A stretch of 64,000 bases of DNA from UBA5336 sp039815055 (GTDB lineage: Bacteria; Pseudomonadota; Alphaproteobacteria; Caulobacterales; Hyphomonadaceae), in NCBI GenBank assembly GCA_039815055.1, contig JBCCAA010000006.1:1-64000 (forward strand), given 5' to 3'. Of this stretch, positions 8,649 to 16,228 are shown piece after piece; position 1 is the stretch's first letter, and each line of letters starts with the position of its first letter. The notes below the pieces were generated by a model. It was not told the DNA's origin. It did not search any database and saw nothing but the letters and a program-made list of their open reading frames with translations. Made by a program: the position numbers and the translations under genes.

Positions 8649-9122
8649 CTACCAGTTCCCGATATTCTCAGCGCTGGCCCAGGGCTCTTTCGGCGGTTTC
8701 CGTTCGCCTTTTTGAAGCAACTCGATCGAAATCCCATCCGGCGAGCGGACAAAACACATGTGCCCGTCACGGGGAGGGCGGTTTATCGTGACGCCCATGT
8801 CGGCCAAACGCTCTGTCACCGCATAAACATCATCCACACGATAGGCGAGGTGGCCGAAATTTCGCCCGCCTTCATAGTCTTCGCGATCCCAGTTGTGGGT
8901 CAGCTCGACCATTGGAATGTTCGTCTGCGTTGGTCTGGTGCCTTCCGGGATGCCGCCAAGGCGCTCAACATCTTCAGGGCTGGCAAGAAACACCAGGGTG
9001 AACCGGCCCTGCTCGCTGTCAAAGCGGCCAACCTGGGTAAGCCCCAGCCCGTCGCAAAAGAACTTGAGCGTCGCGTCCAGGTCGGTGACTCGGATCATGG
9101 TGTGAAGATATTCAATGCTCAT
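8649..9122 (-). CDS. gloA: Lactoylglutathione lyase (glyoxalase I)
   Basis: GloA isomerises the methylglyoxal-glutathione hemithioacetal to S-lactoylglutathione and so detoxifies methylglyoxal. The 157-aa protein has two beta-alpha-beta modules and the four metal ligands: His7 (LHTMIRV), Glu in VELTHNW, His in FGHLAYRV and Glu in SIELLQ. Its length is close to the Ni2+-type bacterial enzyme with a short extra tail (KEPWASAENIGNW). Its ATG overlaps the stop of the membrane protein gene upstream (ATGA), so the two are translationally coupled. Confidence 0.93.
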   Translation of the reverse strand: MSIEYLHTMIRVTDLDATLKFFCDGLGLTQVGRFDSEQGRFTLVFLASPEDVERLGGIPEGTRPTQTNIPMVELTHNWDREDYEGGRNFGHLAYRVDDVYAVTERLADMGVTINRPPRDGHMCFVRSPDGISIELLQKGERKPPKEPWASAENIGNW

Positions 9123-9607
9123 CGCAGGGGTGTCCCGTTCAAATTTGAAATCGCATCCTTGAGGTTCGGCGGCTGCAGGGCGTAAAACCGTTTCATCGCC
9201 AGATAGAGCACGGCCACCATGACGCCCATGCAGAAGACAAACGTCGCAAAGGTGTAAACCAGCGTGCCATTTGCGACGGGTTCAAACCGGCCGGTGAGCG
9301 ACCACACTTCGTACCAGAGGTTTGAAAACAGGGCCATTGCCGGCGGAATGGCGAGCCCGCACACCAGCGCAGACAAGAAAAAGTACAGGCCGCGGCGCGG
9401 CGCTTCTGCGGCGGTGAATACATCCACAAACGTATCTTCATCCACATGATCGGCAAGCTCGCCCTGTTCGCGCTTGGCTTCGTAAACATCCTTGGCCAGG
9501 GCTTTGGTGTTCATCCACTGCCAGGCCAACAGGGCGCCCCAGGCCAGGAACAGAAACAGGAGAAAATAGGCCACATGCTGGGCCTCAAAGAGGGGGTCGA
9601 GACGCAT
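9119..9607 (-). CDS. Three-helix membrane protein of unknown function
   Basis: I do not recognise the family. The 162-aa protein has a helix at about residues 11-30, a soluble acidic segment (KREQGELADHVDEDTFVDVF), and two further helices at about 73-97 and 115-138. The C-terminal tail is probably cytoplasmic. It overlaps gloA by 4 bases and lies 35 bases below the Ada-like gene, so it may belong to a small stress-response operon. No catalytic motif is visible. Confidence 0.7.
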   Translation of the reverse strand: MRLDPLFEAQHVAYFLLFLFLAWGALLAWQWMNTKALAKDVYEAKREQGELADHVDEDTFVDVFTAAEAPRRGLYFFLSALVCGLAIPPAMALFSNLWYEVWSLTGRFEPVANGTLVYTFATFVFCMGVMVAVLYLAMKRFYALQPPNLKDAISNLNGTPLR

Positions 9608-9642
9608 GGTTGAAGCCGCCCTTTCTGGTCTGGCGCGGAAGT

Positions 9643-10548
9643 CTAAGGGGTGCTGGCCTGCGCATGGGCGCTTTCATAAACCAACATGGCGCGTTTGCGC
9701 CGCACACCCCAGTGATAGTTATGCAGCCTGCGGTCCGACGCCAAGGCCCTGTGACAGGGAATAAACCAGCTGATCGGATTTGCGCCTACCGCAGCGCCCA
9801 CCGCGCGCGCCGCTTTTGGTGAACCCGCAGCCTTGGCCAGCGCTCCGTAAGTCCAGGTATCGCCGGTGGGAATCTCCAGCAGCGCCCGCCAGATCTGCCG
9901 ACGGAAGGGCGTGCCATAGAGCGCCACGGGCAATGGCTCGCCACGCTCGAACACGGTTTCAGCCAGGATCTCCGCGGCGCAATCATCACGTATGAATTCA
10001 GCGTTCGGATAGCGGGCGGCAAGATCAGCCACAGCATTGGATTCGCTGCGCCCCACATGCTCAAAGCCTGAACGCTCCGGCGCTCCATCATCGATGAACC
10101 CGAGCGCCACGAGGCCTCGCTCCCCGATGAGCCAAAGCCCCATGCCGAAGGGCGTGGGCGCTCTTCCAAGCCTTAACAAAGACCCCGCACCCCCAGATTT
10201 TGCCTCACCAGGCGACAGTCCTTCATGGGCGATGAAGAGATCATGCAGGCGGGATGGGCCCGAAAGGCCAACTTCAAAACTGGCATCCAGAAGACTGGCG
10301 CCATCACGCAGGACATCGCCCGCCGCACCGTGGGCAAGGGCTGACTGATATTGTTTCGGGCTTAGCCCCGCCCAGGCCGAGAACTCGCGCTGGAAATGAT
10401 GCGGCGACAATCCAATCGCTTCAGCGCACGCCGCAAGGTCAGGGCGCTCGCGCCAAGTGTCACCCAAAAATTCCAAGGCACCAGCCATCCGGTCATAGGC
10501 CGCCGACTGCAAAGACAAGGCGGGGCGAGAGCAGGCTGTGTTGATCAT
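9643..10548 (-). CDS. Ada-like AraC-type regulator fused to O6-methylguanine-DNA methyltransferase
   Basis: The protein (301 aa) fuses an AraC-type DNA-binding domain (about residues 20-115; LAACAEAIGLSPHHFQREF and a second HTH) to a C-terminal methyltransferase. The latter carries the suicide-cysteine motif WFIPCHRAL near residue 275 and the DNA-binding helix YGALAKAAGSPKAARAVG. It repairs O6-alkylguanine by transferring the alkyl group to Cys. The zinc-binding N-terminal domain of enteric Ada, which senses phosphotriesters, is absent. Any autoregulation would therefore have to come from another signal. No partner alkB is next to it. Confidence 0.9.
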   Translation of the reverse strand: MINTACSRPALSLQSAAYDRMAGALEFLGDTWRERPDLAACAEAIGLSPHHFQREFSAWAGLSPKQYQSALAHGAAGDVLRDGASLLDASFEVGLSGPSRLHDLFIAHEGLSPGEAKSGGAGSLLRLGRAPTPFGMGLWLIGERGLVALGFIDDGAPERSGFEHVGRSESNAVADLAARYPNAEFIRDDCAAEILAETVFERGEPLPVALYGTPFRRQIWRALLEIPTGDTWTYGALAKAAGSPKAARAVGAAVGANPISWFIPCHRALASDRRLHNYHWGVRRKRAMLVYESAHAQASTP

Positions 10549-10602
10549 GGGGGTAAAATGGCCCGCCCGGCCGCATCAGGCCACCCGAAACTTGCTGTAT
10601 GT

Positions 10603-11853
10603 TCAGTCTGGAAGGGTCCGGTTCATCTCAAGAACATCGCCGGACAGATAAAGCGATCCACAAATCAGGATCTGCGCAGGTTTTTCATCTGTAGCCGCGC
10701 GGAAGGCCGCGTCGAAACTTGAATGACCGGTCGCCTCGAGTCCGGCACGGCGCGCAGCATCTGCCAGATCTTCCGGCGCGCGCCCCTGATGCCCATCGCT
10801 GTTTGGACAGGTGTGAACGCGGGGGCTGAGGTCTGAAAACGCCGCAAAAAAGCCCTCCGCATCCTTGCTGGCCATCATGGCACACACCAGAACTGTCTCT
10901 CCCAGCAGGTCTGACAGCAGCGCCGCCACGGCCCGCGCGGCATGGGGATTATGCCCACCATCCAGCCAGACATCAGCTGGCTCAGCCCGGCTCACCAATG
11001 GGCCGGGCGACAGTTTCTGCATGCGAGCCGGCCAACTCGCAGAGGCCGCACCGGCGCGAACGGCATCGGCGTCGATCTCTAACGTATCGAGTAAGCGAAG
11101 GGCCTTCGCCGCCAAGGCCGCGTTTGCCCTCTGGTGCGCGCCAAGTAAGGCCAGATCTTCGCCGATCACCTCGAAATCGGCGCGCTGCAACACATGGAGC
11201 GGGGCATTCCGGGTCTCAGCTTCGCCCGCGATCACGCCTGCCGCTTCGGGCCGTTGGACCGCGCAGGCCACCGGTACACTCGGCCGAATGATACCGGCTT
11301 TTTCCCCGGCAATGCCTTCCAGCTTGTCGCCCAGAAACTGCTTGTGGTCATAGTCCACCGGCGAAATCACGGAGACTGCCGCAGTGGGGATGATGTTGGT
11401 CGCATCAAACCGCCCACCCAGGCCAACCTCGAGGATCAGGAGATCCGCAGGCGTTTCCGAAAAGGCCAGGAACGCCGCCGCCGTGGTCGCCTCAAATTGT
11501 GTAATCTGGCCGTCGCCCAGCCCAGCCTTCACGCGCTCGAGGCAGTCGACCAATGCCTCGTCGCTGATCAAGTCTCCGGCAATGCGGATCCGCTCATTGA
11601 ACCGCACAAGATGGGGTGAGGTGTAGACATGAACCCGGAGGCCCGCAGCCTCCGCCATGGCGCGCAGAAAGGCACAGGTGGAAACTTTTCCATTGGTTCC
11701 AGCCACATGAATGATCGGCGGCAGCTTGTGGTGCGGATTACCGAGCTTGGTCAACAGCGTCTCTATCCGTCCAAGGGACAGTTCGATCAGCTGGGGATAG
11801 TGGGTTTTGAGGTCGGCCAGCGCCTGGTCCAGCCGGGACAAGGCGTTGATCAA
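10603..11853 (-). CDS. folC: Bifunctional dihydrofolate/folylpolyglutamate synthase
   Basis: FolC adds glutamate to dihydropteroate and extends the polyglutamate tail of folates. The 416-aa protein has the P-loop region HVAGTNGKVSTCAFLRA, the omega-loop SPHLVRFNERI, and the Mur-ligase-like WLDGGHNPHAARA. The usual P-loop GKGST reads GKVST here, a glycine-to-valine change at a tightly packed place. The start is TTG (11851-11853), which overlaps the accD stop as TTGA. The accD-folC order is widespread in alphaproteobacteria. Confidence 0.95.
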   Translation of the reverse strand: MINALSRLDQALADLKTHYPQLIELSLGRIETLLTKLGNPHHKLPPIIHVAGTNGKVSTCAFLRAMAEAAGLRVHVYTSPHLVRFNERIRIAGDLISDEALVDCLERVKAGLGDGQITQFEATTAAAFLAFSETPADLLILEVGLGGRFDATNIIPTAAVSVISPVDYDHKQFLGDKLEGIAGEKAGIIRPSVPVACAVQRPEAAGVIAGEAETRNAPLHVLQRADFEVIGEDLALLGAHQRANAALAAKALRLLDTLEIDADAVRAGAASASWPARMQKLSPGPLVSRAEPADVWLDGGHNPHAARAVAALLSDLLGETVLVCAMMASKDAEGFFAAFSDLSPRVHTCPNSDGHQGRAPEDLADAARRAGLEATGHSSFDAAFRAATDEKPAQILICGSLYLSGDVLEMNRTLPD

Positions 11854-12836
11854 TCCTTGACCTCGGTGGCTTCGCTCTCCTCCGGCACGGGCGCATCCAC
11901 AGACGGCGGCACGACATGCACGACTTCCCGGTCGCTCGCGCGGCGTAGTTTCGGCATCAGATGGCCAAGCACCCGCGATAAGACAGACTTCATCTCCCGT
12001 CGGTCGGTCACAATATCGACCTGGCCCTTCTCACGAAGAAACTCTGAGCGCTGGAATCCATCGGGCAGTTTTTCGCGGATCGTCTGCTCAATCACGCGTG
12101 GGCCGGAAAACGCGATCATCGCATCCGGTTCTGCAATATGGACATCACCAAGCATCGCGTATGACGCCGATACGCCGCCGGATGTGGGATCGGTCAGCAC
12201 AACAATATAGGGCAGGCCCGCTTCGCGCACTTCGTCAATCGCCAATACTGAACGCGGCATCTGCATCAAGCTTAGCGTGCCTTCCTGCATGCGAGCGCCG
12301 CCCGATGCGGTGCAAACGACAAAGGCGGCCTTGCGCGCCGCCGCCAATTGCGCCGCAGTGATAAAGGCTTCACCCGCCGCCATGCCGAGCGATCCGCCCA
12401 TAAATGCAAAGTCCTGGACCAGCACGACAGCCGGGCTGCCGCCAATCTTTCCGAAGGCTGCTGCCATACAGTCATCTTGAGCGACTGGCGCACCGCCATC
12501 GACGGTTTCTTCCTTTTCCCGCTGGGATATCTTGGCGCGTGCGGCTTTTATCCGGGCCGGGTAGGCCTTGTCATCGCGGAATTTCAAGGGGTCTGCCGGT
12601 ACTTCGGGCAGTGCGATCGGCTCCCAGCGCTCATCGTCGAACAACAGCCGGAACCGGCGGCGCGGCGAGATGCGCAAATGCGCACCCGCTGGTGTCACAT
12701 ACCAGCTCTCTTCGAGGTCAGACTTGTATACAAGCTCGCCGCTCTTTGGGCACTTCACCCAAAGGTTTTCAGGCGTATCTTTCTTGTTGAGCCAGGATTT
12801 AAGGCCCGGTGGGCGGAAATTCGTCAGCCAGTTCAT
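11850..12836 (-). CDS. accD: Acetyl-CoA carboxylase carboxyltransferase subunit beta (zinc-finger cysteines lost)
   Basis: AccD is the beta half of the carboxyltransferase that makes malonyl-CoA for fatty-acid synthesis. The 328-aa protein shows the crotonase-fold core (ASGGARMQEGTLSLMQM, TDPTSGGVSASYAMLGD, FSGPRVIEQTIREKLP). The N-terminal ribbon keeps only one of the four zinc cysteines of the E. coli protein: WVKCPKSGELVYKSDLE, then YVTPAGAHLRI. The fold outline is retained but zinc cannot bind by the usual ligands. The C-terminus has an acidic tail. It is downstream of trpA (26 bases) and overlaps folC. Confidence 0.97.
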   Translation of the reverse strand: MNWLTNFRPPGLKSWLNKKDTPENLWVKCPKSGELVYKSDLEESWYVTPAGAHLRISPRRRFRLLFDDERWEPIALPEVPADPLKFRDDKAYPARIKAARAKISQREKEETVDGGAPVAQDDCMAAAFGKIGGSPAVVLVQDFAFMGGSLGMAAGEAFITAAQLAAARKAAFVVCTASGGARMQEGTLSLMQMPRSVLAIDEVREAGLPYIVVLTDPTSGGVSASYAMLGDVHIAEPDAMIAFSGPRVIEQTIREKLPDGFQRSEFLREKGQVDIVTDRREMKSVLSRVLGHLMPKLRRASDREVVHVVPPSVDAPVPEESEATEVKD

Positions 12837-12862
12837 CGCGTTTCCCGCGCTGGTGCCAGTGT

Positions 12863-13687
12863 CTAGAGACGTGCCCCTGCAATCGCCTCGCTGAGTTCTT
12901 TTGCCAGGGCGCCCATCCCAGCCGGCGCCGCTGATAGATCGCCCGTTTCAAGGGCTTGAGCTGCATGGTCCACGAAAGCGGAGCCCACGACAACCCCATC
13001 AGCGATCTTTGCCATGTCTGCGGCCTGTATGCCCGTGCGAACGCCAAACCCGACACAGACCGGCAAATGGGTGGCCGCACGCACCGCATCAACCTTCGGC
13101 CTGATATCTTCCGGCTTGGCTGCACCGGCGCCGGTGACGCCCGTAACCGAGACGAAATACACGAAACCTGACGCGCCATCGGCCACCGCTTTCAAGCGGT
13201 CTTCAGTCGTTGTCGGCGTCGCCAGACGGATCACTGAAAGGTTGCGCGCCGAAAGTTCAGCCCGCAAAGGCCCATCTTCTTCAGGCGGGAGATCCACCAT
13301 GATGACGCCATCGATCCCGGCCTCAGCGGCCGCCTCAGCAAACGCCTTGTAGCCAAGATGGTGCACCGGATTAGCGTAGCCCATCAGGATGAGCGGCGTG
13401 TCGGCGTCAGTTTCCCGGAAGCGTTTCGCCAAAGCGAGTACATCGGAAAGCGTCGTTCCCGCCCTCAGGCTGCGCTGCCCCGCCAATTGGATCGAAAGGC
13501 CGTCAGCCATCGGGTCCGTGAAGGGCGCGCCAAGCTCGATGATATCGGCGCCATTGTCGCGAAGGGCTTCCAGCGCGGTAAAGCTCGTCTCGAGGTCGGG
13601 ATCACCCGCCATGAGATAGCTGACGAGCGCAGCGCGGCCTTCGGCTTTGGTTCTTTCGAAACGGGCAGTGATGCGGGATGTGGGCAT
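12863..13687 (-). CDS. trpA: Tryptophan synthase alpha chain
   Basis: TrpA cleaves indole-3-glycerol phosphate and passes indole to TrpB. The 274-aa TIM barrel has the family signature IELGAPFTDPMADG (catalytic Glu, then Asp), the second acid in VDLPPEE, and phosphate-binding GFGVRTG. Normally it directly follows trpB. Here the two-gene cassette at 13737-14836 stands between them and starts with its own promoter. No Shine-Dalgarno is evident in front of the ATG. Confidence 0.97.
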   Translation of the reverse strand: MPTSRITARFERTKAEGRAALVSYLMAGDPDLETSFTALEALRDNGADIIELGAPFTDPMADGLSIQLAGQRSLRAGTTLSDVLALAKRFRETDADTPLILMGYANPVHHLGYKAFAEAAAEAGIDGVIMVDLPPEEDGPLRAELSARNLSVIRLATPTTTEDRLKAVADGASGFVYFVSVTGVTGAGAAKPEDIRPKVDAVRAATHLPVCVGFGVRTGIQAADMAKIADGVVVGSAFVDHAAQALETGDLSAAPAGMGALAKELSEAIAGARL

Positions 13688-13736
13688 GGCGGCGCTTATG
13701 GCTCAAATCACGGGCTTGTCCACCGCAGATTTCCAG

Positions 13737-14171
13737 TTAGCGCGACACGATTGAAGGGATCAGTGTCGAGGCGATGAGTGCGGCGACGACGGCGATCGCA
13801 AGATTGGTCAGCGTTCCAAGAAGATAATAGGAGGGGTTCTCCTTGATCTTCTCGCTTCGCACGAACTGTTTCGCGCCGATGATTATAGCCAATGCATTGA
13901 ACGCCCCGGCATAGACCAGAACGAAGATCAGGAACGTCTCGCAAAAGCCAATCCAAAAGCCGGTCGATTTGATATCGAAGACGGCCGTCGACGCACTTTC
14001 AGGCAACATCAGCCCCTCAAAGTCGGGATGCTCGCGCGACATCGACTTGGTCTCGACCCCGTCGTTCAGGCGCGGGATACCCAATCGGATCGCCAATGTG
14101 GAAAGGATGAAGCTGGTGAGAAAGATCGCCGAAACCATCAACCCCGGGATCAGGTCACTCAATAGGGTCAT
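13737..14171 (-). CDS. Small three-helix membrane protein, partner of the cyclase-like protein
   Basis: The 144-aa protein has predicted helices at about residues 8-30, 73-98 and 115-138. The first two are joined by a polar loop of about 40 residues (GVETKSMSREHPDFEG). A conserved-looking juxtamembrane segment (KQFVRSEKIKENPSYYLLGT) comes before the third. It starts inside the stop of the upstream gene (4-base overlap), so the two are made together. I do not know a named family. By analogy with cyclase/membrane-protein pairs it could be the effector or transducer, but that is an inference. The region has visibly lower G+C than trpA and trpB. Confidence 0.7.
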   Translation of the reverse strand: MTLLSDLIPGLMVSAIFLTSFILSTLAIRLGIPRLNDGVETKSMSREHPDFEGLMLPESASTAVFDIKSTGFWIGFCETFLIFVLVYAGAFNALAIIIGAKQFVRSEKIKENPSYYLLGTLTNLAIAVVAALIASTLIPSIVSR

Positions 14172-14836
14172 AATGAGCTCGCCAATCCTGCCATTTGGCG
14201 CTGATGTTCATTTAATCGGTGGATGAGCGCGTTCTCCGTGTCGATGACCAAATCCGCATGGCTTCTTTGGACCGCTTTCGAGACAGACTGCTCATACTTG
14301 CCCAGCGTCTTGGCGATCTCGGTTTGGGCGACCCCAGCGCGCAAGAGCCGGTATACATCATATTGATAGTCCGTCATCGCCTCGATCATGGCGTGACTGG
14401 TATTGGTGAGGGCGTCCAAAGTGGCATTGGCCAGAACATCTCCAATTCGCCAATTCGCCAATCGACCCGTCTTTTTCAGCCGGTCGAGGGAGTCGCTCGC
14501 ATCCTTGAATACGGGTCCACCCATTTGCCGGATTGATCCGCCCGCATATCCGATGCGCCCAACGCAAACGACAAATCTGAACTGAGCAACCTCACGCAAA
14601 TTGTGACGGATTAGGTCGACAATTTCATAGATATGGCCTGGCCCCACGAAGAGTCCTGCAAACTCGTCACCATAATTGACCTCGAGGGGCGAAACGAGCG
14701 CTGGCCGGTACGTTTGATTTACATCATCGATCGTCGTACTCAGAATACCCAAGGCCTGATGAGCGACTTCGGGGTGCAGGTCAGTGGACGCAGCAAGGTC
14801 CGCTAAAAGCAGACAATAGTTCGTTTCGTTGTCCAT
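14168..14836 (-). CDS. SatD-like / nucleotide-cyclase-like palm-domain protein with C-terminal HTH
   Basis: The 222-aa protein has two parts. Residues 8-125 hold motifs in the order seen in palm-type nucleotidyl cyclases and SatD proteins. These are a first-strand acid (LLADLAASTDL, Asp13), the hairpin NYGDEFAGLF (Asp57, Glu58), VGRIGYAGG (Arg94), and GGPVFKDASDSL. Residues 155-195 form a helix-turn-helix of sigma-region-4 style (VAQTEIAKTLGKYEQSVSKAV). The gene sits between trpB and trpA behind its own A+T-rich promoter and overlaps the membrane-protein gene by 4 bases. SatD membership and cyclase activity are both inferences from motifs. The HTH suggests binding to the repeats in its own promoter. 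Confidence 0.65.
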   Translation of the reverse strand: MDNETNYCLLLADLAASTDLHPEVAHQALGILSTTIDDVNQTYRPALVSPLEVNYGDEFAGLFVGPGHIYEIVDLIRHNLREVAQFRFVVCVGRIGYAGGSIRQMGGPVFKDASDSLDRLKKTGRLANWRIGDVLANATLDALTNTSHAMIEAMTDYQYDVYRLLRAGVAQTEIAKTLGKYEQSVSKAVQRSHADLVIDTENALIHRLNEHQRQMAGLASSL

Positions 14837-14849
14837 ATATCAATCAATA

Positions 14850-14901
14850 ATGGTTGATACTGAGTTTTCAACCTATTTCGGCTGATTATACAAAATCAAC
14901 C
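14850..14901 (-). promoter_or_regulatory. Promoter and repeated GGTTGA motifs of the cyclase-like cassette
   Basis: On the minus strand a perfect TATAAT (plus-strand 14885-14890) lies about 50 bases before the ATG at 14836. Three copies of GGTTGA occur. Two are direct on the minus strand (plus 14896-14901 and 14868-14873). One is inverted (plus 14852-14857). The last two form an inverted repeat with a 10-base centre. The 78-base gap is far richer in A+T than its surroundings. It is a plausible operator for the HTH of the gene it precedes. Confidence 0.5.
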
Positions 14902-14914
14902 GTTTTAGATTGAC

Positions 14915-16126
14915 CTAAATCTCCGTCCCCAACGCCTCAGCGACGGAAAACACATCCTTGTCGCCGCGTCCGCACATGTTGAGAATCATCAGGCCGTCGG
15001 GGCCAAGGTCTTTCAGCACTTCGCCTGCCCGGGCGACGGCGTGGGCGGGCTCCAGGGCCGGGATGATGCCTTCAAGCCGCGTGCAAAGCTGGAACGCTTC
15101 GAGCGCGTCATCATCGGTACACGACAGATACTCCGCCCGGCCCGTATCGCGCAGGAATGCGTGCTCGGGCCCAATGCCGGGATAGTCCAACCCGGCAGAG
15201 ATGGAGTGGGCATCAATGATCTGGCCATCACTGTCCTGCAATAGATACGTGCGGTTACCATGGAGGATGCCCGGCGCGCCGCCATTCAAACTGGCCGCAT
15301 GGGCGTCGCTGTCCACGCCGTGACCTGCGGCTTCCACGCCGATCAAGCGCACAGTCTCGTCTTCGATGAACGGATGGAACAGGCCGATCGCGTTCGATCC
15401 CCCGCCGATGCAGGCCATGACCGCATCAGGTAAGCGGCCTTCCCGTTCTTGAATCTGCGCGCGTGCCTCGCGGCCAATGACCGACTGGAAATCACGCACC
15501 AGCTCCGGATAGGGGTGCGGACCAGCCGCCGTACCGATCACGTAGAATGTGCTTTCCACATTTGTCACCCAATCGCGCAGGGCTTCATTCATGGCGTCTT
15601 TCAGTGTGCCCGTGCCGGAAGACACTGGCACGATCTCGGCGCCAAGAAGCTTCATGCGGAATACGTTCGGCTTCTGCCGCTCGACATCGGTCTCACCCAT
15701 GAACACGGTGCACGGCAAGCCGAACCGCGCACACACGGTGGCTGTGGCCACGCCATGTTGGCCAGCGCCCGTCTCTGCGATGATCCGGGTCTTGCCCATA
15801 CGCCGCGCCAAAAGCACCTGGCCCAGGCAATTGTTGATCTTGTGCGCGCCGGTGTGGTTCAGCTCATCGCGTTTGAGATAGAGCTTTGCGCCGCCGAAAT
15901 GCTCCGTCAGGCGTTCGGCAAAATAGAGCGGGCTGGGACGGCCAACATAATGCTCCCAAAGATCGTCCATCTCCGCGGCAAATGTCGGGTCCTCTTTGGC
16001 CGCGCGGTACTCCGCCTCCAGATCGAGGATCAGCGGCATCAGCGTTTCGGCGACATAGCGCCCGCCAAACTCGCCAAAACGGCCGTTTTCGTCTGGCCAC
16101 TGGTCCCAGGTGTTCGGTTTATTCAT
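14915..16126 (-). CDS. trpB: Tryptophan synthase beta chain
   Basis: TrpB condenses indole with serine, using pyridoxal phosphate, to make tryptophan. The 403-aa protein has the PLP lysine in NHTGAHKINN near residue 95, ETGAGQHGVA, and the phosphate-cradling GGGSNAIG. Motif order and length are those of the classic TrpB1 type that pairs with TrpA. It is separated from trpF by a large exoprotein gene and from trpA by the cyclase-like cassette, so the usual trpFBA block is scattered here. Confidence 0.98.
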   Translation of the reverse strand: MNKPNTWDQWPDENGRFGEFGGRYVAETLMPLILDLEAEYRAAKEDPTFAAEMDDLWEHYVGRPSPLYFAERLTEHFGGAKLYLKRDELNHTGAHKINNCLGQVLLARRMGKTRIIAETGAGQHGVATATVCARFGLPCTVFMGETDVERQKPNVFRMKLLGAEIVPVSSGTGTLKDAMNEALRDWVTNVESTFYVIGTAAGPHPYPELVRDFQSVIGREARAQIQEREGRLPDAVMACIGGGSNAIGLFHPFIEDETVRLIGVEAAGHGVDSDAHAASLNGGAPGILHGNRTYLLQDSDGQIIDAHSISAGLDYPGIGPEHAFLRDTGRAEYLSCTDDDALEAFQLCTRLEGIIPALEPAHAVARAGEVLKDLGPDGLMILNMCGRGDKDVFSVAEALGTEI

Positions 16127-16228
16127 TTGATCCCCGCTCCGCTTCGCGATGGATCGCGCTCAGGGCTGCTACACATCACTCGCATGTGCCATTGCTGCCG
16201 GATGCCCGCAAGCGCGGTATTTTGGCAC

